The notes under the pieces are model-generated. The model saw only the letters and a list, made by a program, of their open reading frames with translations, was not told the origin of the DNA and did not search any database. Shown here one piece after another: positions 1 to 8,871 of a DNA stretch of 40,827 nt (position 1 is its first letter; the number at the start of each line of letters is the position of its first letter). The stretch comes from Lustribacter sp049512335 (GTDB taxonomy: Bacteria; Vulcanimicrobiota; Vulcanimicrobiia; Vulcanimicrobiales; Vulcanimicrobiaceae): contig JBEKXE010000022.1 of assembly GCA_049512335.1 (NCBI GenBank), positions 1-40,827 of the forward strand, written 5' to 3'. A program made the translations under genes and the position numbers.

Positions 1-8
1 CCGTAACG

Positions 9-1046
9 ATGCGACGACTCGCTGCCGCGATCGCGTTTGCAGCGGCGTGCTCGTGGCCCGGCATCGGAACGGCGGCGACGAAGCCGGCGCCGGTTGATTC
101 GGCGGCTCTCGTCCGGCAGGCGCTCGATGCGCCGCGCCACATTTCGTACGTGGGGCAACTGCAAACGATCCGCTGGGGCACGCGGGTCGCCAACGCGACG
201 ATCCAACGCGTCGAACATCTCGCTCCGTCCAGCACGCGCCGCACGTTCCTCGCGCCCGAGGCGCTGTACGGCGAGTACGACATCACGCTCGGAACGACGA
301 CGACGAAGATCGATCCCAAGGGGCACCGCGCGATGGTTTCGGAAAACCCCTCGTCCGACAACCTGACCGCGATGAACAGCAGCATCGCGCTGCTCGTCGC
401 CAACTATCGCGCCGTCATCGGTCCGGTGGAGATCGTCGCGGCCCGGCCGGCCACGACGGTCTCGCTGGTGAACCGCTACACCGGCGAGCGCATGATGCGG
501 CTGTGGATCGACAATCAAACCAAAGTCGTGCTGGCCAAAGAGGCCTACCACCAGGACGGTTCGCTCGCGTGGCGCTCGCGGTTCGACGAGATCCGCTTCA
601 CCGGTGAGATCCCGAACGACGTCTTCTCGACCGCACTTCCGCCCGATTTCCAACAGGTCGAGGGGCGCCGCTTCGCCGACATCACCGACGATCTGCAGCA
701 TGCGCTCGACGACGCCGGCTTCAAGCCCGAGAATCCGCGCTATCTGCCGGACGGCTTCCACATCATCGGCGCGGAGAATTCGATCTTCCGCGGGCTGCAC
801 AATCTCCATCTGCTCTACAGCGACGGCATCCGCACCCTCTCGCTGTTCGAGAACAACACGGACTCCGAACCCGACTTCGGCGGGATGAAACCGTCGGTCA
901 CGCACTTCGAAGGCCACGACGCGGAATACGTGAAGGACGGTCCGACGACGCTGCTGACCTGGCGCGAGAACGGTCTGGCGTTCGCCCTCATCGGCGACCT
1001 CGATCTCAAGAGCCTGACCGAAATCGCAATCAGCGTCGTCCCGTGA
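9..1046 (+). CDS. RseB/MucB-like periplasmic protein
   Basis: 345 residues. A hydrophobic N-terminus ending near residue 22 (GIGTAA) looks like a signal peptide, so the protein is probably periplasmic. The body has the layout of the RseB/MucB family: a LolA-like N-terminal domain (roughly 30-215) and a smaller C-terminal domain (roughly 230-345) opening with a YLPDGFHIIG segment. In that family the protein binds an anti-sigma factor and senses envelope lipid or lipopolysaccharide stress. A TAA three bases before the ATG could be the stop of an upstream gene, perhaps the anti-sigma factor, but it lies outside the window. The gene converges on the GGDEF gene with only 9 bp between the two stops. 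The fold assignment is by pattern; the partner is an inference. Confidence 0.6.
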   Translation: MRRLAAAIAFAAACSWPGIGTAATKPAPVDSAALVRQALDAPRHISYVGQLQTIRWGTRVANATIQRVEHLAPSSTRRTFLAPEALYGEYDITLGTTTTKIDPKGHRAMVSENPSSDNLTAMNSSIALLVANYRAVIGPVEIVAARPATTVSLVNRYTGERMMRLWIDNQTKVVLAKEAYHQDGSLAWRSRFDEIRFTGEIPNDVFSTALPPDFQQVEGRRFADITDDLQHALDDAGFKPENPRYLPDGFHIIGAENSIFRGLHNLHLLYSDGIRTLSLFENNTDSEPDFGGMKPSVTHFEGHDAEYVKDGPTTLLTWRENGLAFALIGDLDLKSLTEIAISVVP

Positions 1047-1055
1047 CGCCGCTCG

Positions 1056-2798
1056 CTAACTGACGACGCCGACGGCGTAGCCGTCGCGGCCGCGGTGTTT
1101 GACGTCGTAGAGCGCGGCGTCGGCCGCTTTGAGCATGTCGACCGAGTTCTCCGCGTCGAGCGGGAACACGGCGCAGCCCACACTGATCGTCACCGAGAGA
1201 TCGCGGTTGCCCACGCGGAGTTTCTGATCGCGGATACCGCACAATTTGGCGGCCAGCTCTTCGGCCTGATGCTGCGAGTCGATCTCGGGCTGCAGCACCA
1301 CGAACTCGTCGCCGCCGATACGTGCGATCGTATCGCTGTCGCGCAGCACCGAGCGCAACCAGCTCGAAACGGCCACCAGCACGCCGTCGCCGACGTGATG
1401 ACCGTAGGTGTCGTTGATCGATTTGAAGTGGTCGATGTCGACGTAGTGTGCGGCGAACGAACGCCGGTGGCGGCGGGCCGAAAGCAGCGTCTGCTCGAGC
1501 CGGTCTTGCAGCAGCGCTCGATTGGGCAATCCGGTCAGCGCGTCGCCGAACGCCAGCGTATCGAGGCGTTTGTTGCGTTCGCCCTCTTGGATCGCGGAAC
1601 CGATCAGCGTCGCCAGCGCGCGTAAGTAATCGCGATCGATCGCGGTGATCGCCATCGGCTCGCCGAGCTTCACGAACGCCACCGCGCCGTAGCGCCGTCC
1701 CTCGACCGTGAGCGCGGCACCGGCCAGCGAGGGCGGGTATGCGCTCGCGTCTTCCGACACGAACACGTCCTCGCTCTCCAGCTCGTCGCGCAGCCGTTGC
1801 CGTTCGGCGGCGAGCGGCGGGCGGCTCGGCTTGGTGCCGGTGCTGCAGACGATCTCGTGGCCGTCGTCGCCGAAGCGCACGATGTACGCCCACTCCGCGC
1901 CCAGTTCGTCGAGGCCGGCCTGGAGCGCCGTTGCGACGCGTTCGTCCTGAGCGATTCCGGCCGCCGCCGCGATGCGGTAGAGCTCGGCGATGCGCGTGGC
2001 CTGGCGCGCCGAGTTGCGCGCCGCGCGCCGATCGGCGGTCACGTCGCGGATCATGCTGCAGAAACCGCGCACCACGCCGTCGACGTGGATCGGCGCGCGC
2101 CGGCCGTTGATCTCGCGCAAACTGCCGTTCTTGATGCGAATCGGGTGCTCGAACTCCTGGGTTTCGCCGCGCTCCATCGCCGCGCGCACCTCGGCGGGGT
2201 CGTAGGCCAGTCCGGGGGTGGCGGCCAGGATCGCCGGGGTTTGGCCGATGAGCTCTTCCAGCGAATAGCCGGTGAGCCGCTCGGTGGCGGCGTTCACGCG
2301 CAGAAAGCGCCCTTCGAGATCGTGCAGCGCGAAGGCGTCGGGGTGGTTCTCGAACAGCGACCGGAACTGCTGTTCGGAGCGCATGAACTGCGCCTCGACG
2401 TCGAGCCGGGCCCGGCTGTCGCGGGCGAACCCGATCACGCCGACGATCCGGCCGGCGACGCGGGCCGGAACCAGCCGCATGCGCACCGGAACCGGCTCAC
2501 CGTTGCCGTCGGTGAACACGCCGTCGCTCTCGATCGTTTGACCGAGGGTGACGCAGTGGGCGAAGTCGCGCGCCGCGCGGGTCGCCGCTTCCAGCGTCAT
2601 GTGTGCGCTGAAGTGGCTTCCTTGCAGCCCGGCCGCGCGAGTGGCGCCGACCATGGCGCGTGCCGCGGCGTTGCCGCGCCGGACGCGGCCCTCGAGATCG
2701 TAAATCGCGATGGCATCCCACGACCGCCGGAAGATCTCGGGCGCCCGCTCGAGCGATTTCAGGTAATCGGAGATGTCGGCTTGGACGTCATCAGCCAT
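1056..2798 (-). CDS. PAS-PAS-GAF-GGDEF diguanylate cyclase
   Basis: 580 residues. Domains in order: PAS about 15-130, PAS about 138-260 (with HDLEGRFLRVNAA and a following GYSLEELIG), a GAF-like domain about 270-405, and GGDEF about 415-578. The active-site motif is intact (GGDEF at 495-499), and an RxxD product-inhibition site (RDSD, 486-489) sits exactly five residues before it. The enzyme should therefore make cyclic di-GMP from GTP and be feedback-inhibited by it. No membrane segment is visible, so it is probably a cytoplasmic sensor. Two HD-GYP-type proteins encoded near 22-23.6 kb would be the opposing branch. An 11-bp inverted repeat sits directly before the start codon. Confidence 0.9.
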   Translation of the reverse strand: MADDVQADISDYLKSLERAPEIFRRSWDAIAIYDLEGRVRRGNAAARAMVGATRAAGLQGSHFSAHMTLEAATRAARDFAHCVTLGQTIESDGVFTDGNGEPVPVRMRLVPARVAGRIVGVIGFARDSRARLDVEAQFMRSEQQFRSLFENHPDAFALHDLEGRFLRVNAATERLTGYSLEELIGQTPAILAATPGLAYDPAEVRAAMERGETQEFEHPIRIKNGSLREINGRRAPIHVDGVVRGFCSMIRDVTADRRAARNSARQATRIAELYRIAAAAGIAQDERVATALQAGLDELGAEWAYIVRFGDDGHEIVCSTGTKPSRPPLAAERQRLRDELESEDVFVSEDASAYPPSLAGAALTVEGRRYGAVAFVKLGEPMAITAIDRDYLRALATLIGSAIQEGERNKRLDTLAFGDALTGLPNRALLQDRLEQTLLSARRHRRSFAAHYVDIDHFKSINDTYGHHVGDGVLVAVSSWLRSVLRDSDTIARIGGDEFVVLQPEIDSQHQAEELAAKLCGIRDQKLRVGNRDLSVTISVGCAVFPLDAENSVDMLKAADAALYDVKHRGRDGYAVGVVS

Positions 2799-2800
2799 AG

Positions 2801-2835
2801 AAGAACGGCGGTAGCCTAACGACCCCGCCGTTCTT
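2801..2835 (-). promoter_or_regulatory. Hairpin abutting the GGDEF start codon
   Basis: An 11-bp perfect inverted repeat (AAGAACGGCGG at 2801-2811, CCGCCGTTCTT at 2825-2835) with a 13-nt loop. On the minus strand it lies between the LTXXQ gene and the GGDEF gene, and its last base is two nucleotides from the GGDEF ATG. No Shine-Dalgarno-like sequence is visible in that gap. It may end upstream transcripts, or fold over the translation start. Confidence 0.5.
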
Positions 2836-2861
2836 ACTATCGGCCGAATTCCGGAAGAACC

Positions 2862-3263
2862 TTACTGCGGGGGTGCCTGCGGCGCCTGACCGTTCGGCTG
2901 CGCGAGGTGCCGGCGCGCCTGCGCGACCTTCGCGTGCAGTTGCGTCCGCTGATCGGGCGTCAGGACGCCTTCGATCTGGCGGCGCATGGCCTGCATGTTG
3001 GCGCGCCGGGTCTGCGGGTCGACGCCCTTGTTCGCGGCGCGCGAGCTCTTGAGGATACCGGCGATCTGCTGCTTTTGCGCGTCGTTCAGGTTCAATCCGC
3101 GCATTGCCCGCAGATACGGGCTGCGGTGGCGGCGGTGGTGGGGCTGCTGCTGCGCCTGGGGCGGTGCGCCGACACCGGGCGCGGGAGCGGTTTGCGCCGA
3201 CGCGGCGAGCGGCAGCACGCACAGGACGGCTAACGCAAACGCGCCGAGATGGTTACGAAACAC
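2862..3263 (-). CDS. Spy/CpxP-like LTXXQ periplasmic protein
   Basis: 133 residues with a clear signal peptide ending at LAASAQ (about residue 24), then a Pro/Gln/His-rich stretch and a helical, basic core. Two LTXXQ-like segments are visible, LNDAQKQQ and LTPDQRTQ, the hallmark of the Spy/CpxP/CnrX family. Known members are periplasmic chaperones or metal/stress sensors. The HHRRHR run could bind metal, but that is only suggestive. It follows tlpA on the same strand after 62 bp, in a cluster with other envelope redox genes. Confidence 0.7.
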   Translation of the reverse strand: MFRNHLGAFALAVLCVLPLAASAQTAPAPGVGAPPQAQQQPHHRRHRSPYLRAMRGLNLNDAQKQQIAGILKSSRAANKGVDPQTRRANMQAMRRQIEGVLTPDQRTQLHAKVAQARRHLAQPNGQAPQAPPQ

Positions 3264-3325
3264 AGGATGACTCCTCGACGAAAGCGGGTGACTGTATACG
3301 CTACGTTGAGGAGCGTGCGATCGTC

Positions 3326-3931
3326 TTAAGAATGAGATGAGAGAACGCCGTTGAGGGCCGTCTCCAACTCAGTCGGCGTCAGCTCGCCGCTGTTGATGTA
3401 CCGAACGACCTTATGGCTATCGATCATCACGATCGTCGGGTACCCGCCTTGCAGGTACTCGTTCGCGATTTTCAGGTCTTGGTCGTAGGCGACCGGATAG
3501 GTGACGTTCAGCTTCTGCACCCATGCATTGACGTCGTCCTGGCTTTCCGGCGAACTCTCGTCCATGCCGTACGGACTACCTGAAACGCCGACGAACGCAA
3601 CCTTGCCGGCATAGGCTTTCGAGAGGGCGTCGACGATCGGCACCTCATGCATGCAGTGCGGGCACCAGGTCGCGAAGACTTCGAGAAACACCGGCGTGGT
3701 GACCGAGGCCAGATCGAACGGCCCGGCATCGGTCGTTATGCTGAACGTCGGCGCGACCGAGCCGACGGTGAGTTTTGCGTCCGGATTGACCGTTTGCGCA
3801 ACGTTCGAAACGGCGCCGCGATTCGCCAAGCCGACCGCCGCGATCGCGGCGAGGACGATGACGACGATCGTCGCGTAGGTCAAATTCCGACGATTGAGCC
3901 AGCCCGAAGGGCGCGCCGCTGCCTTACTCAC
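3326..3931 (-). CDS. TlpA/ResA-like membrane-anchored thiol-disulfide oxidoreductase
   Basis: 201 residues. One N-terminal membrane helix (about 17-37) anchors a thioredoxin-like domain (about 54-199). The active site is WCPHC (C90, C93), and the cis-proline loop is GGYPT (P165). WCPHC is unusual next to the common WCGPC or WCPPC. Members of this family reduce or isomerise disulfides outside the cytoplasm, for example in cytochrome c maturation. It follows the MauE/DoxX-like gene by 18 bp, which fits a redox pair: a membrane protein passing electrons to an external thioredoxin. Confidence 0.88.
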   Translation of the reverse strand: MSKAAARPSGWLNRRNLTYATIVVIVLAAIAAVGLANRGAVSNVAQTVNPDAKLTVGSVAPTFSITTDAGPFDLASVTTPVFLEVFATWCPHCMHEVPIVDALSKAYAGKVAFVGVSGSPYGMDESSPESQDDVNAWVQKLNVTYPVAYDQDLKIANEYLQGGYPTIVMIDSHKVVRYINSGELTPTELETALNGVLSSHS

Positions 3932-3949
3932 GAGTGTTCCTCCGCCGCA

Positions 3950-4402
3950 TCACACACTATCATTCTTCGCCTCCATTCGACGGTCTAGCGCCAGCGCCCC
4001 GGGAGCCCACCAGGCGATGATGAGGGCCATCAGCGCAAAGCCCGCGTCGCGTCCGACCTCGGGCCATGACGTCATCGAACGATCGCTCGGGCCGAAGCAA
4101 CCACACGACGTGCTGATGCCCCGTACCACGGCCGACGCGATCGCGGCCGAGAACACGGCCATCTCCGCGGCCGCGAACCAGGCTGCGAAGCGCGTGAACA
4201 AGCCGAGCACGAGATACACACCGATCATCAGCTCGAGGAACGGCAACAGCAGCGCGAGCGGTGCGATCAGCGGATGCGCCAGCAGCTGGAAGCCTGCGAT
4301 CTCCGAAGCAAACTCTTCCGTATGGCCGATCTTCAGCGCGCCGGCGGCCAGAAAGACGAGGCCGAGCGCGACGCGCAGGAGCAAGACGATGCGGTCGATC
4401 AT
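3950..4402 (-). CDS. MauE/DoxX family redox-associated membrane protein
   Basis: 150 residues from the ATG at 4402; the open frame continues upstream, but that part is antisense-like and lies inside the deacetylase gene. Four hydrophobic segments are visible. The motif STSCGCFGP between helices 3 and 4 is typical of MauE-type proteins, whose cysteine pair is thought to transfer reducing power across the membrane. Its ATG overlaps the TGA of the upstream deacetylase gene (ATGA, 4399-4402), so the two are probably translationally coupled. The TlpA-like gene follows directly, supporting a shared thiol-redox role. Confidence 0.82.
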   Translation of the reverse strand: MIDRIVLLLRVALGLVFLAAGALKIGHTEEFASEIAGFQLLAHPLIAPLALLLPFLELMIGVYLVLGLFTRFAAWFAAAEMAVFSAAIASAVVRGISTSCGCFGPSDRSMTSWPEVGRDAGFALMALIIAWWAPGALALDRRMEAKNDSV

Positions 4403-5403
4403 CGTTCCGTGACCGCCTCGAGCACCGCGCGCTGCGCATCGGGAATCGATTCGGCTTCGGCCGGTGCAACGGCCGTTCCGTCGTCGTAGCCCTCGATCGT
4501 ATCCGCCACGCAACGGGCCAAGACCGGCGGATCGTAGCCACCCTCGAGCACGAACAGCGCGCGGCCCTCGCAATGTTCCTCGGCGATCTCGCGCACGAGC
4601 CGGCCGAGTTCGCGCGCGACGGCGGGATCGACGCCCAAGTCACCGACCGGATCGCCGGCGACGAAATCGTAGCCGGCGCTGATCACCAGCAGTCCCGGAT
4701 GCAGCCGTTCGGCCAGCTCGCGCAATGCCGCGGTCCAGATCGCGACGAACGCTTCGGAAGCGATGCCGCTGGCCGCGATCGGAACGTTCACCAGCGTGCC
4801 GCCGTTCGCGATGTGGTTGTCGCGCGCGTAACCGGTGCCGGGGTAGGCCGGCATCGCGTGGGTCGAGATGTACGACAGCCCGCCGCCGACCAGTGCCTGC
4901 GTCCCGTTACCGTGGTGATAGTCGATATCCGCCACGATCGCTTCCCGCCCGGTCTCGAGCGTGAACACGCGCGCCGCTATCGCCGCGTTGTTGAACAGGC
5001 AGAAGCCCATGCCGCGGGCCGGCTCGGCGTGATGCCCCGGCGGCCGTACGACCGCGAACGCCGCGCGCCGTTCTCCGGTCACGCGTTCGAGGGCCGCGAG
5101 CGCGCCGCCGGCAGCGTGCAGCGCACCCTCGTAGGATGACGCGTCGACCTCGGTATCGCCGGTCGAAAGCTCGCGGTACGCACCTTCATCGAGCCGCTCG
5201 CATTCGCGCTTCGCCAACTCGATGTACGCCGTGTCGTGCGCGAGCGCGAGTTCCGACTCCGCCGCAGGCCGCGTATCGATGCGCTCGCCCATGAGGCCGC
5301 GCCGTTCGAGCTCGGCCGCGACCGCGCGTACGCGGTCGGGCTGCTCGATGTGGGAAATACCGGCGAGGTGACGCGTGAGCGACTCGTCGTACGCGACGAG
5401 CAT
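4399..5403 (-). CDS. Histone deacetylase superfamily (class II / acetylpolyamine amidohydrolase-like) enzyme
   Basis: 334 residues, normal for bacterial HDAC-like enzymes. The active site is complete: the RPPGHHAEP loop (H124, H125), DIDYHHGNG with zinc ligands D161 and H163, SAGYDFVAGDP with the third ligand D246, and LEGGYD with the catalytic tyrosine Y290. The enzyme should remove acyl groups from lysines, polyamines or related amines; the substrate cannot be read from sequence. It starts 5 bp after the TPR gene and overlaps the MauE/DoxX gene by ATGA, so it is central in the etf operon. That position raises the possibility that it deacetylates metabolic proteins. Confidence 0.92.
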   Translation of the reverse strand: MLVAYDESLTRHLAGISHIEQPDRVRAVAAELERRGLMGERIDTRPAAESELALAHDTAYIELAKRECERLDEGAYRELSTGDTEVDASSYEGALHAAGGALAALERVTGERRAAFAVVRPPGHHAEPARGMGFCLFNNAAIAARVFTLETGREAIVADIDYHHGNGTQALVGGGLSYISTHAMPAYPGTGYARDNHIANGGTLVNVPIAASGIASEAFVAIWTAALRELAERLHPGLLVISAGYDFVAGDPVGDLGVDPAVARELGRLVREIAEEHCEGRALFVLEGGYDPPVLARCVADTIEGYDDGTAVAPAEAESIPDAQRAVLEAVTER

Positions 5404-5408
5404 CGGCG

Positions 5409-6995
5409 CTAGTGCTTCGGCGCGGGGCTCGCGGTCGCGCCCGGCTTGGGTTTCGCCCCCGGCTTGGACGTCGGTTTGGCCGACGGTTTCGGCTTGGACG
5501 GGTTGTCGATTTGCGCGATCATCTGCTTGATCTGCGTGTAGCCCTGGGTTCCCGGTTTGAGGAACGCCAGGAAACGAACGTACGTGGCCTTCGCCTTCTG
5601 CGGCTGGTTGGCGCTTTGATAGGTCTGCGCCAGGTTGAAGAGCAGTCCCGGATTGGCTTTGATCAGCGGCTGCGCGTTCTTGTCCAGCGATTCGTAGATC
5701 TCGATCGCCTCGGTGTAATTGCGCGACTGGTAGTCGGCGGCGGCGAGCCCGATCAGCGCGTCGGGCGAGCGCGAGAGGTTGAACGAAGCCTTGAACGCGT
5801 CGCGCGCCGAGCTCCAGTTCTTGCTCTGCATGTAGGCTTCTCCGAGCAGCAGATACGGGCGCGGATCGTTGGTGTCGATTTCGGTCAAGCGCTTGTAGCT
5901 GTCGACGGCTTTGGCGTAGTCGTTGCTCGCTTCAGCGGCTTGACCCAAGCGCGCCAACGCTTCCGGATTGTCCCGGTTCGGGCCGACCGCGGTCGTCCAT
6001 TCGCGCAACGCACCGGCCTTGTCGTTGATCGACTCCAGGTAGTCGCCGTACGCGATGTGCGCTTCGGCCAAATTGCCGTACGAGTCGATGGCTTTGCGGA
6101 ACGCGGCGTCGGCGTCGCTGTTCTGCTTTTCGCGCGCGTAGACCAGACCTTCTTGGTCGACGACCGCCGCCTTCTGGCCGTCGCTCGTGGCTACGGCGAG
6201 GATCGCATCGTACGACGCGATGGCGGTCTTGACGTCGTGTTGCGCCGACGCGAGTTCGGCTTTGCCGGCCAGCGCCTCGACGTTTTTCGGATCGAGCGCC
6301 AGGGCGCGGTCGAACAGCGGCATCGCCAGCGCCAGCGAGTTTGCGTCCTCGTAGCTGCGCGCCTCGAGGACCAGCGGATGCGGATCCTTGGGATCGATTT
6401 TCTCCATCGCTTCGAACTGCGCGCGCGCTTCGTCGTACTTCTTCTCGAGCGCGAGGACCAGGCCGTAGTTCTCGTCGGCGTCCTTCGAATTCGGGTTGAA
6501 CGTGACGGCCCGTTTGGCCACGCGTTCGGCGTCGGCCGGACGGTTGGCGCGGATGTACATCTGCGTCAGCGTTTGCAACACTTGAATGTTGGTCGGCTCG
6601 AGATTGGCGGATTGTTCCATGCTCGCGATGCCGGCGTCGGTTTTTCCGAGTTCGGATTGCGCGGCGCCGTCGACGAAGTAGATCTGCGCGTTCTTCGTTC
6701 CGCCGGTGAGCAGCTTCTGCGTCAGCTGCACGGCCAAGTCGGGCCGCCCCGCTTGCAGATAATCCATCGAGAGCTGCGTCATCGAGTCTTTGTCGTCGGG
6801 ATTGGCCTTCACGGCCGCCTCGAGCCGCGGAATCTGCTTGTCGAGCGTTTCGGGCGTTGCGGTCGGTGCGGGCGACGGCGAAGGCGATGCGGTCGCCGCG
6901 GGCTTCGGCGCCGCTCCGGCCGGAGGCGAGAAAACGGCAACGGAACCGGCCACGGCGGCAGCGACGAACAGGGCGGGCAAACGGAAACGGATCAC
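5409..6995 (-). CDS. Secreted/periplasmic TPR-repeat protein
   Basis: 528 residues from the GTG at 6995; an AAAGAG-like ribosome site precedes it and a signal peptide follows directly (ending near PPAGAAP). The much longer open frame upstream runs antisense-style through etfA and is not used here. After a Pro/Ser/Thr/Ala linker come about a dozen TPR units in tandem (about 55-500), then a Lys/Pro/Ser/Ala-rich tail. It is probably a scaffold outside the cytoplasm. It lies 19 bp after etfA and 5 bp before the deacetylase gene, within the operon. The partner is unknown. Confidence 0.82.
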   Translation of the reverse strand: MIRFRLPALFVAAAVAGSVAVFSPPAGAAPKPAATASPSPSPAPTATPETLDKQIPRLEAAVKANPDDKDSMTQLSMDYLQAGRPDLAVQLTQKLLTGGTKNAQIYFVDGAAQSELGKTDAGIASMEQSANLEPTNIQVLQTLTQMYIRANRPADAERVAKRAVTFNPNSKDADENYGLVLALEKKYDEARAQFEAMEKIDPKDPHPLVLEARSYEDANSLALAMPLFDRALALDPKNVEALAGKAELASAQHDVKTAIASYDAILAVATSDGQKAAVVDQEGLVYAREKQNSDADAAFRKAIDSYGNLAEAHIAYGDYLESINDKAGALREWTTAVGPNRDNPEALARLGQAAEASNDYAKAVDSYKRLTEIDTNDPRPYLLLGEAYMQSKNWSSARDAFKASFNLSRSPDALIGLAAADYQSRNYTEAIEIYESLDKNAQPLIKANPGLLFNLAQTYQSANQPQKAKATYVRFLAFLKPGTQGYTQIKQMIAQIDNPSKPKPSAKPTSKPGAKPKPGATASPAPKH

Positions 6996-7014
6996 GAGCA
7001 GCTCTTTCGGAATG

Positions 7015-7998
7015 TTACGCGTGGACGGCTTTCGCCTCGCGAACGAGTTTGGTGAGTTCGGGGACGATCGCGAACGCGTCGCCGACGACGAGTAAGTCCG
7101 CGAAGTCGGCGATCGGAACGCCGGCATCTTTGTTGATAGCAACGATCGTCGCAGCGGTACGCATCCCCACCTTGTGTTGGATGGCTCCGGAGATCCCGAC
7201 CGCGACGTAGAGCTGCGGGCTGATGGTCTTCCCGGTTTGTCCGACTTGATGGCCATGCGAGATCCAGCCCGCGTCGACGGCCGCGCGCGAAGCGCCGACC
7301 GCGCCGCCGAAGGCTTCGGCAAGGTCGTGCAACATGCCCGTAAACGGCTCGGGGCCGCCCATGCCCCGGCCACCGGAGACGACGACCGAGGCTTCCTCGA
7401 CACCGAGTTCGGCAGCCGCCTCCTCGACCTCGTCCTCGACCGTGACGGCGTACGTCTTGCCGCTCGGCGCGAGCGTGACGAGCTCGCCGGCGCCGGCCCG
7501 CGCGTCGACCGGGAACACGTTCGGTCTGATCGCGGCGACGCCGTAGTCACTGTTCTTGAACGCGCAGCTCGTGATCGTCGTGCCGCCCAACTTCGGCGAG
7601 AGGCAGACGACGCGACCGTCCTGCACGGTGATGCCGGTGACGTCGGCGTTCACGCCGGCAGCGAGCCGCGCCGCAACGCGCGAACCGACGTCCCGCCCGA
7701 TCATCGTGTTGGCGACGACGAGCAGCGACGGGCCGGCCGCGCGGGCCACGCTCTCCAGCGCATCGACCTGCGGATCGACGCCGGCCGTGGCCAGCGCCGC
7801 GTCATCGAGCACGTGGATCCGGTCGACCGGATAGGCTTTGAGCGCGGCCGCGACGGCGGCCGCCTGGGGGCCCGCGACGACCGCATGGACCGTGCCGCCC
7901 AACGCGTCGGCCGCGGCCCGGGCCGCGCACAGGGCTTCGATCGAGGAGCGGCGCGCGGCGCCGTTCTTGTGCTCGACGAATGCGACGGCGTTCTTCAT
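7015..7998 (-). CDS. etfA: Electron transfer flavoprotein alpha subunit
   Basis: 327 residues, the usual length. The C-terminal FAD domain carries the family signatures: VVSGGRGMGGPE (about 207-219), a HGHQVGQTGKTISP loop, VGISGAIQH, and INKDAGVPIADFADLLVVGD. With EtfB it forms a soluble FAD/AMP heterodimer that carries electrons from dehydrogenases, usually acyl-CoA dehydrogenases, to the quinone pool. Its ATG overlaps the etfB stop as ATGA (7995-7998), so subunit synthesis is coupled. No ETF-quinone oxidoreductase gene is in the window. Confidence 0.97.
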   Translation of the reverse strand: MKNAVAFVEHKNGAARRSSIEALCAARAAADALGGTVHAVVAGPQAAAVAAALKAYPVDRIHVLDDAALATAGVDPQVDALESVARAAGPSLLVVANTMIGRDVGSRVAARLAAGVNADVTGITVQDGRVVCLSPKLGGTTITSCAFKNSDYGVAAIRPNVFPVDARAGAGELVTLAPSGKTYAVTVEDEVEEAAAELGVEEASVVVSGGRGMGGPEPFTGMLHDLAEAFGGAVGASRAAVDAGWISHGHQVGQTGKTISPQLYVAVGISGAIQHKVGMRTAATIVAINKDAGVPIADFADLLVVGDAFAIVPELTKLVREAKAVHA

Positions 7999-8783
7999 AG
8001 CAGCTGCCGGCTCTTGAGAAACTCGACCACGGCCCGGGCCCCCTCGGGGCCGTCGGCGGCGGTGACGGTGCGGCCGCGTTCGCGTGCCGGCGGGGTGGCC
8101 AGCTCGAGGACCTCGGTCCGCGAGCCGTCGCTCCCGACCGCTTCGGTCAAGCCTAAATCGGCGAGGGCGAGCGTCGCGATCGCCTTTTTCTTCGCGCCCA
8201 TGATGCCTTTGAGCGAGGGATAGCGCGGCTCGTTGGCGCTCTTGGTCACGCTGGCCAGGGCCGGTAGCGGGGCGCTGACCGTCTGGTAACCGGTCTCGGT
8301 CTCACGCTTCACCCGCAAGCGGCCGCCGGTGATGTCCAGTTCACGCGCATAGGTTAGCGCGGAAATCCCAAGATTTTCTGCGAGCATGCCGGGCAGGTCG
8401 CCCGAGATCGCGTCGGTCGACTGTGTCCCGGTCAACACCAGGTCGAAGCCCCCGGCCCGGATCGCGTGCGCGATCGCGTACGCGGTTGCCCATAAGTCCG
8501 AGCCCGCCAGCCCCGGATCCGACAGGATCACGGCGTCGTCGGCGCCCATAGCCAGCGCCTTGCGCACGACCTCACGGCCGTTCTCCGGCGTCATCGAAAA
8601 GATCGTCACGGTCGAACCGTCGGCCAGCTTGTCGCGCAATTGCAGTGCGGCCTCGATCGCGTACTCGTCGAACGGGTTGAGGACGATGTCGACGCCGCTC
8701 CGGACGAGACGCTTCGTCGCCGGATCGATCCGTTTGTCGGCGTTCGTGTCCGGGACCAATTTCACGGTGACGACGATCTTCAA
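7995..8783 (-). CDS. etfB: Electron transfer flavoprotein beta subunit
   Basis: 262 residues when started at the TTG at 8783, which has GGGAG six bases upstream and gives the conserved N-terminus KIVVTVKLVPD. The longer frame extending to about 9101 runs into the neighbouring gene and is not used. Family signatures are LNPFDEYAIEAAL, MGADDAVIL, TGTQSTDAISGDLPGMLAE and an acidic-to-basic C-terminus. It is the AMP-binding partner of EtfA. It is the first gene of the operon, behind a GC-rich hairpin at 8801-8828. Confidence 0.96.
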   Translation of the reverse strand: MKIVVTVKLVPDTNADKRIDPATKRLVRSGVDIVLNPFDEYAIEAALQLRDKLADGSTVTIFSMTPENGREVVRKALAMGADDAVILSDPGLAGSDLWATAYAIAHAIRAGGFDLVLTGTQSTDAISGDLPGMLAENLGISALTYARELDITGGRLRVKRETETGYQTVSAPLPALASVTKSANEPRYPSLKGIMGAKKKAIATLALADLGLTEAVGSDGSRTEVLELATPPARERGRTVTAADGPEGARAVVEFLKSRQLL

Positions 8784-8800
8784 GCCCAACTCCCGACACG

Positions 8801-8828
8801 CGAAACCCGGCTTTCGTGCCGGGTTTCG
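8801..8828 (-). terminator. GC-rich hairpin between the outer-membrane gene and etfB
   Basis: An 11-bp perfect stem (CGAAACCCGGC / GCCGGGTTTCG) with a 6-nt loop. On the minus strand it lies downstream of the 636-residue protein's stop and 18 bp upstream of the etfB TTG. No run of U follows, so it may be a weak terminator, an mRNA stabiliser or a processing point rather than a classic intrinsic terminator. Confidence 0.5.
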
Positions 8829-8871
8829 GAAGTATTCGGGGTTCCCGCCGGACGCGCCGGCCTCCTCGCTT

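Noticed and set aside
5412..7055. A 547-codon plus-strand open frame
   Set aside because: Exact antisense of the TPR gene; rich in Arg and Val with no domain pattern.
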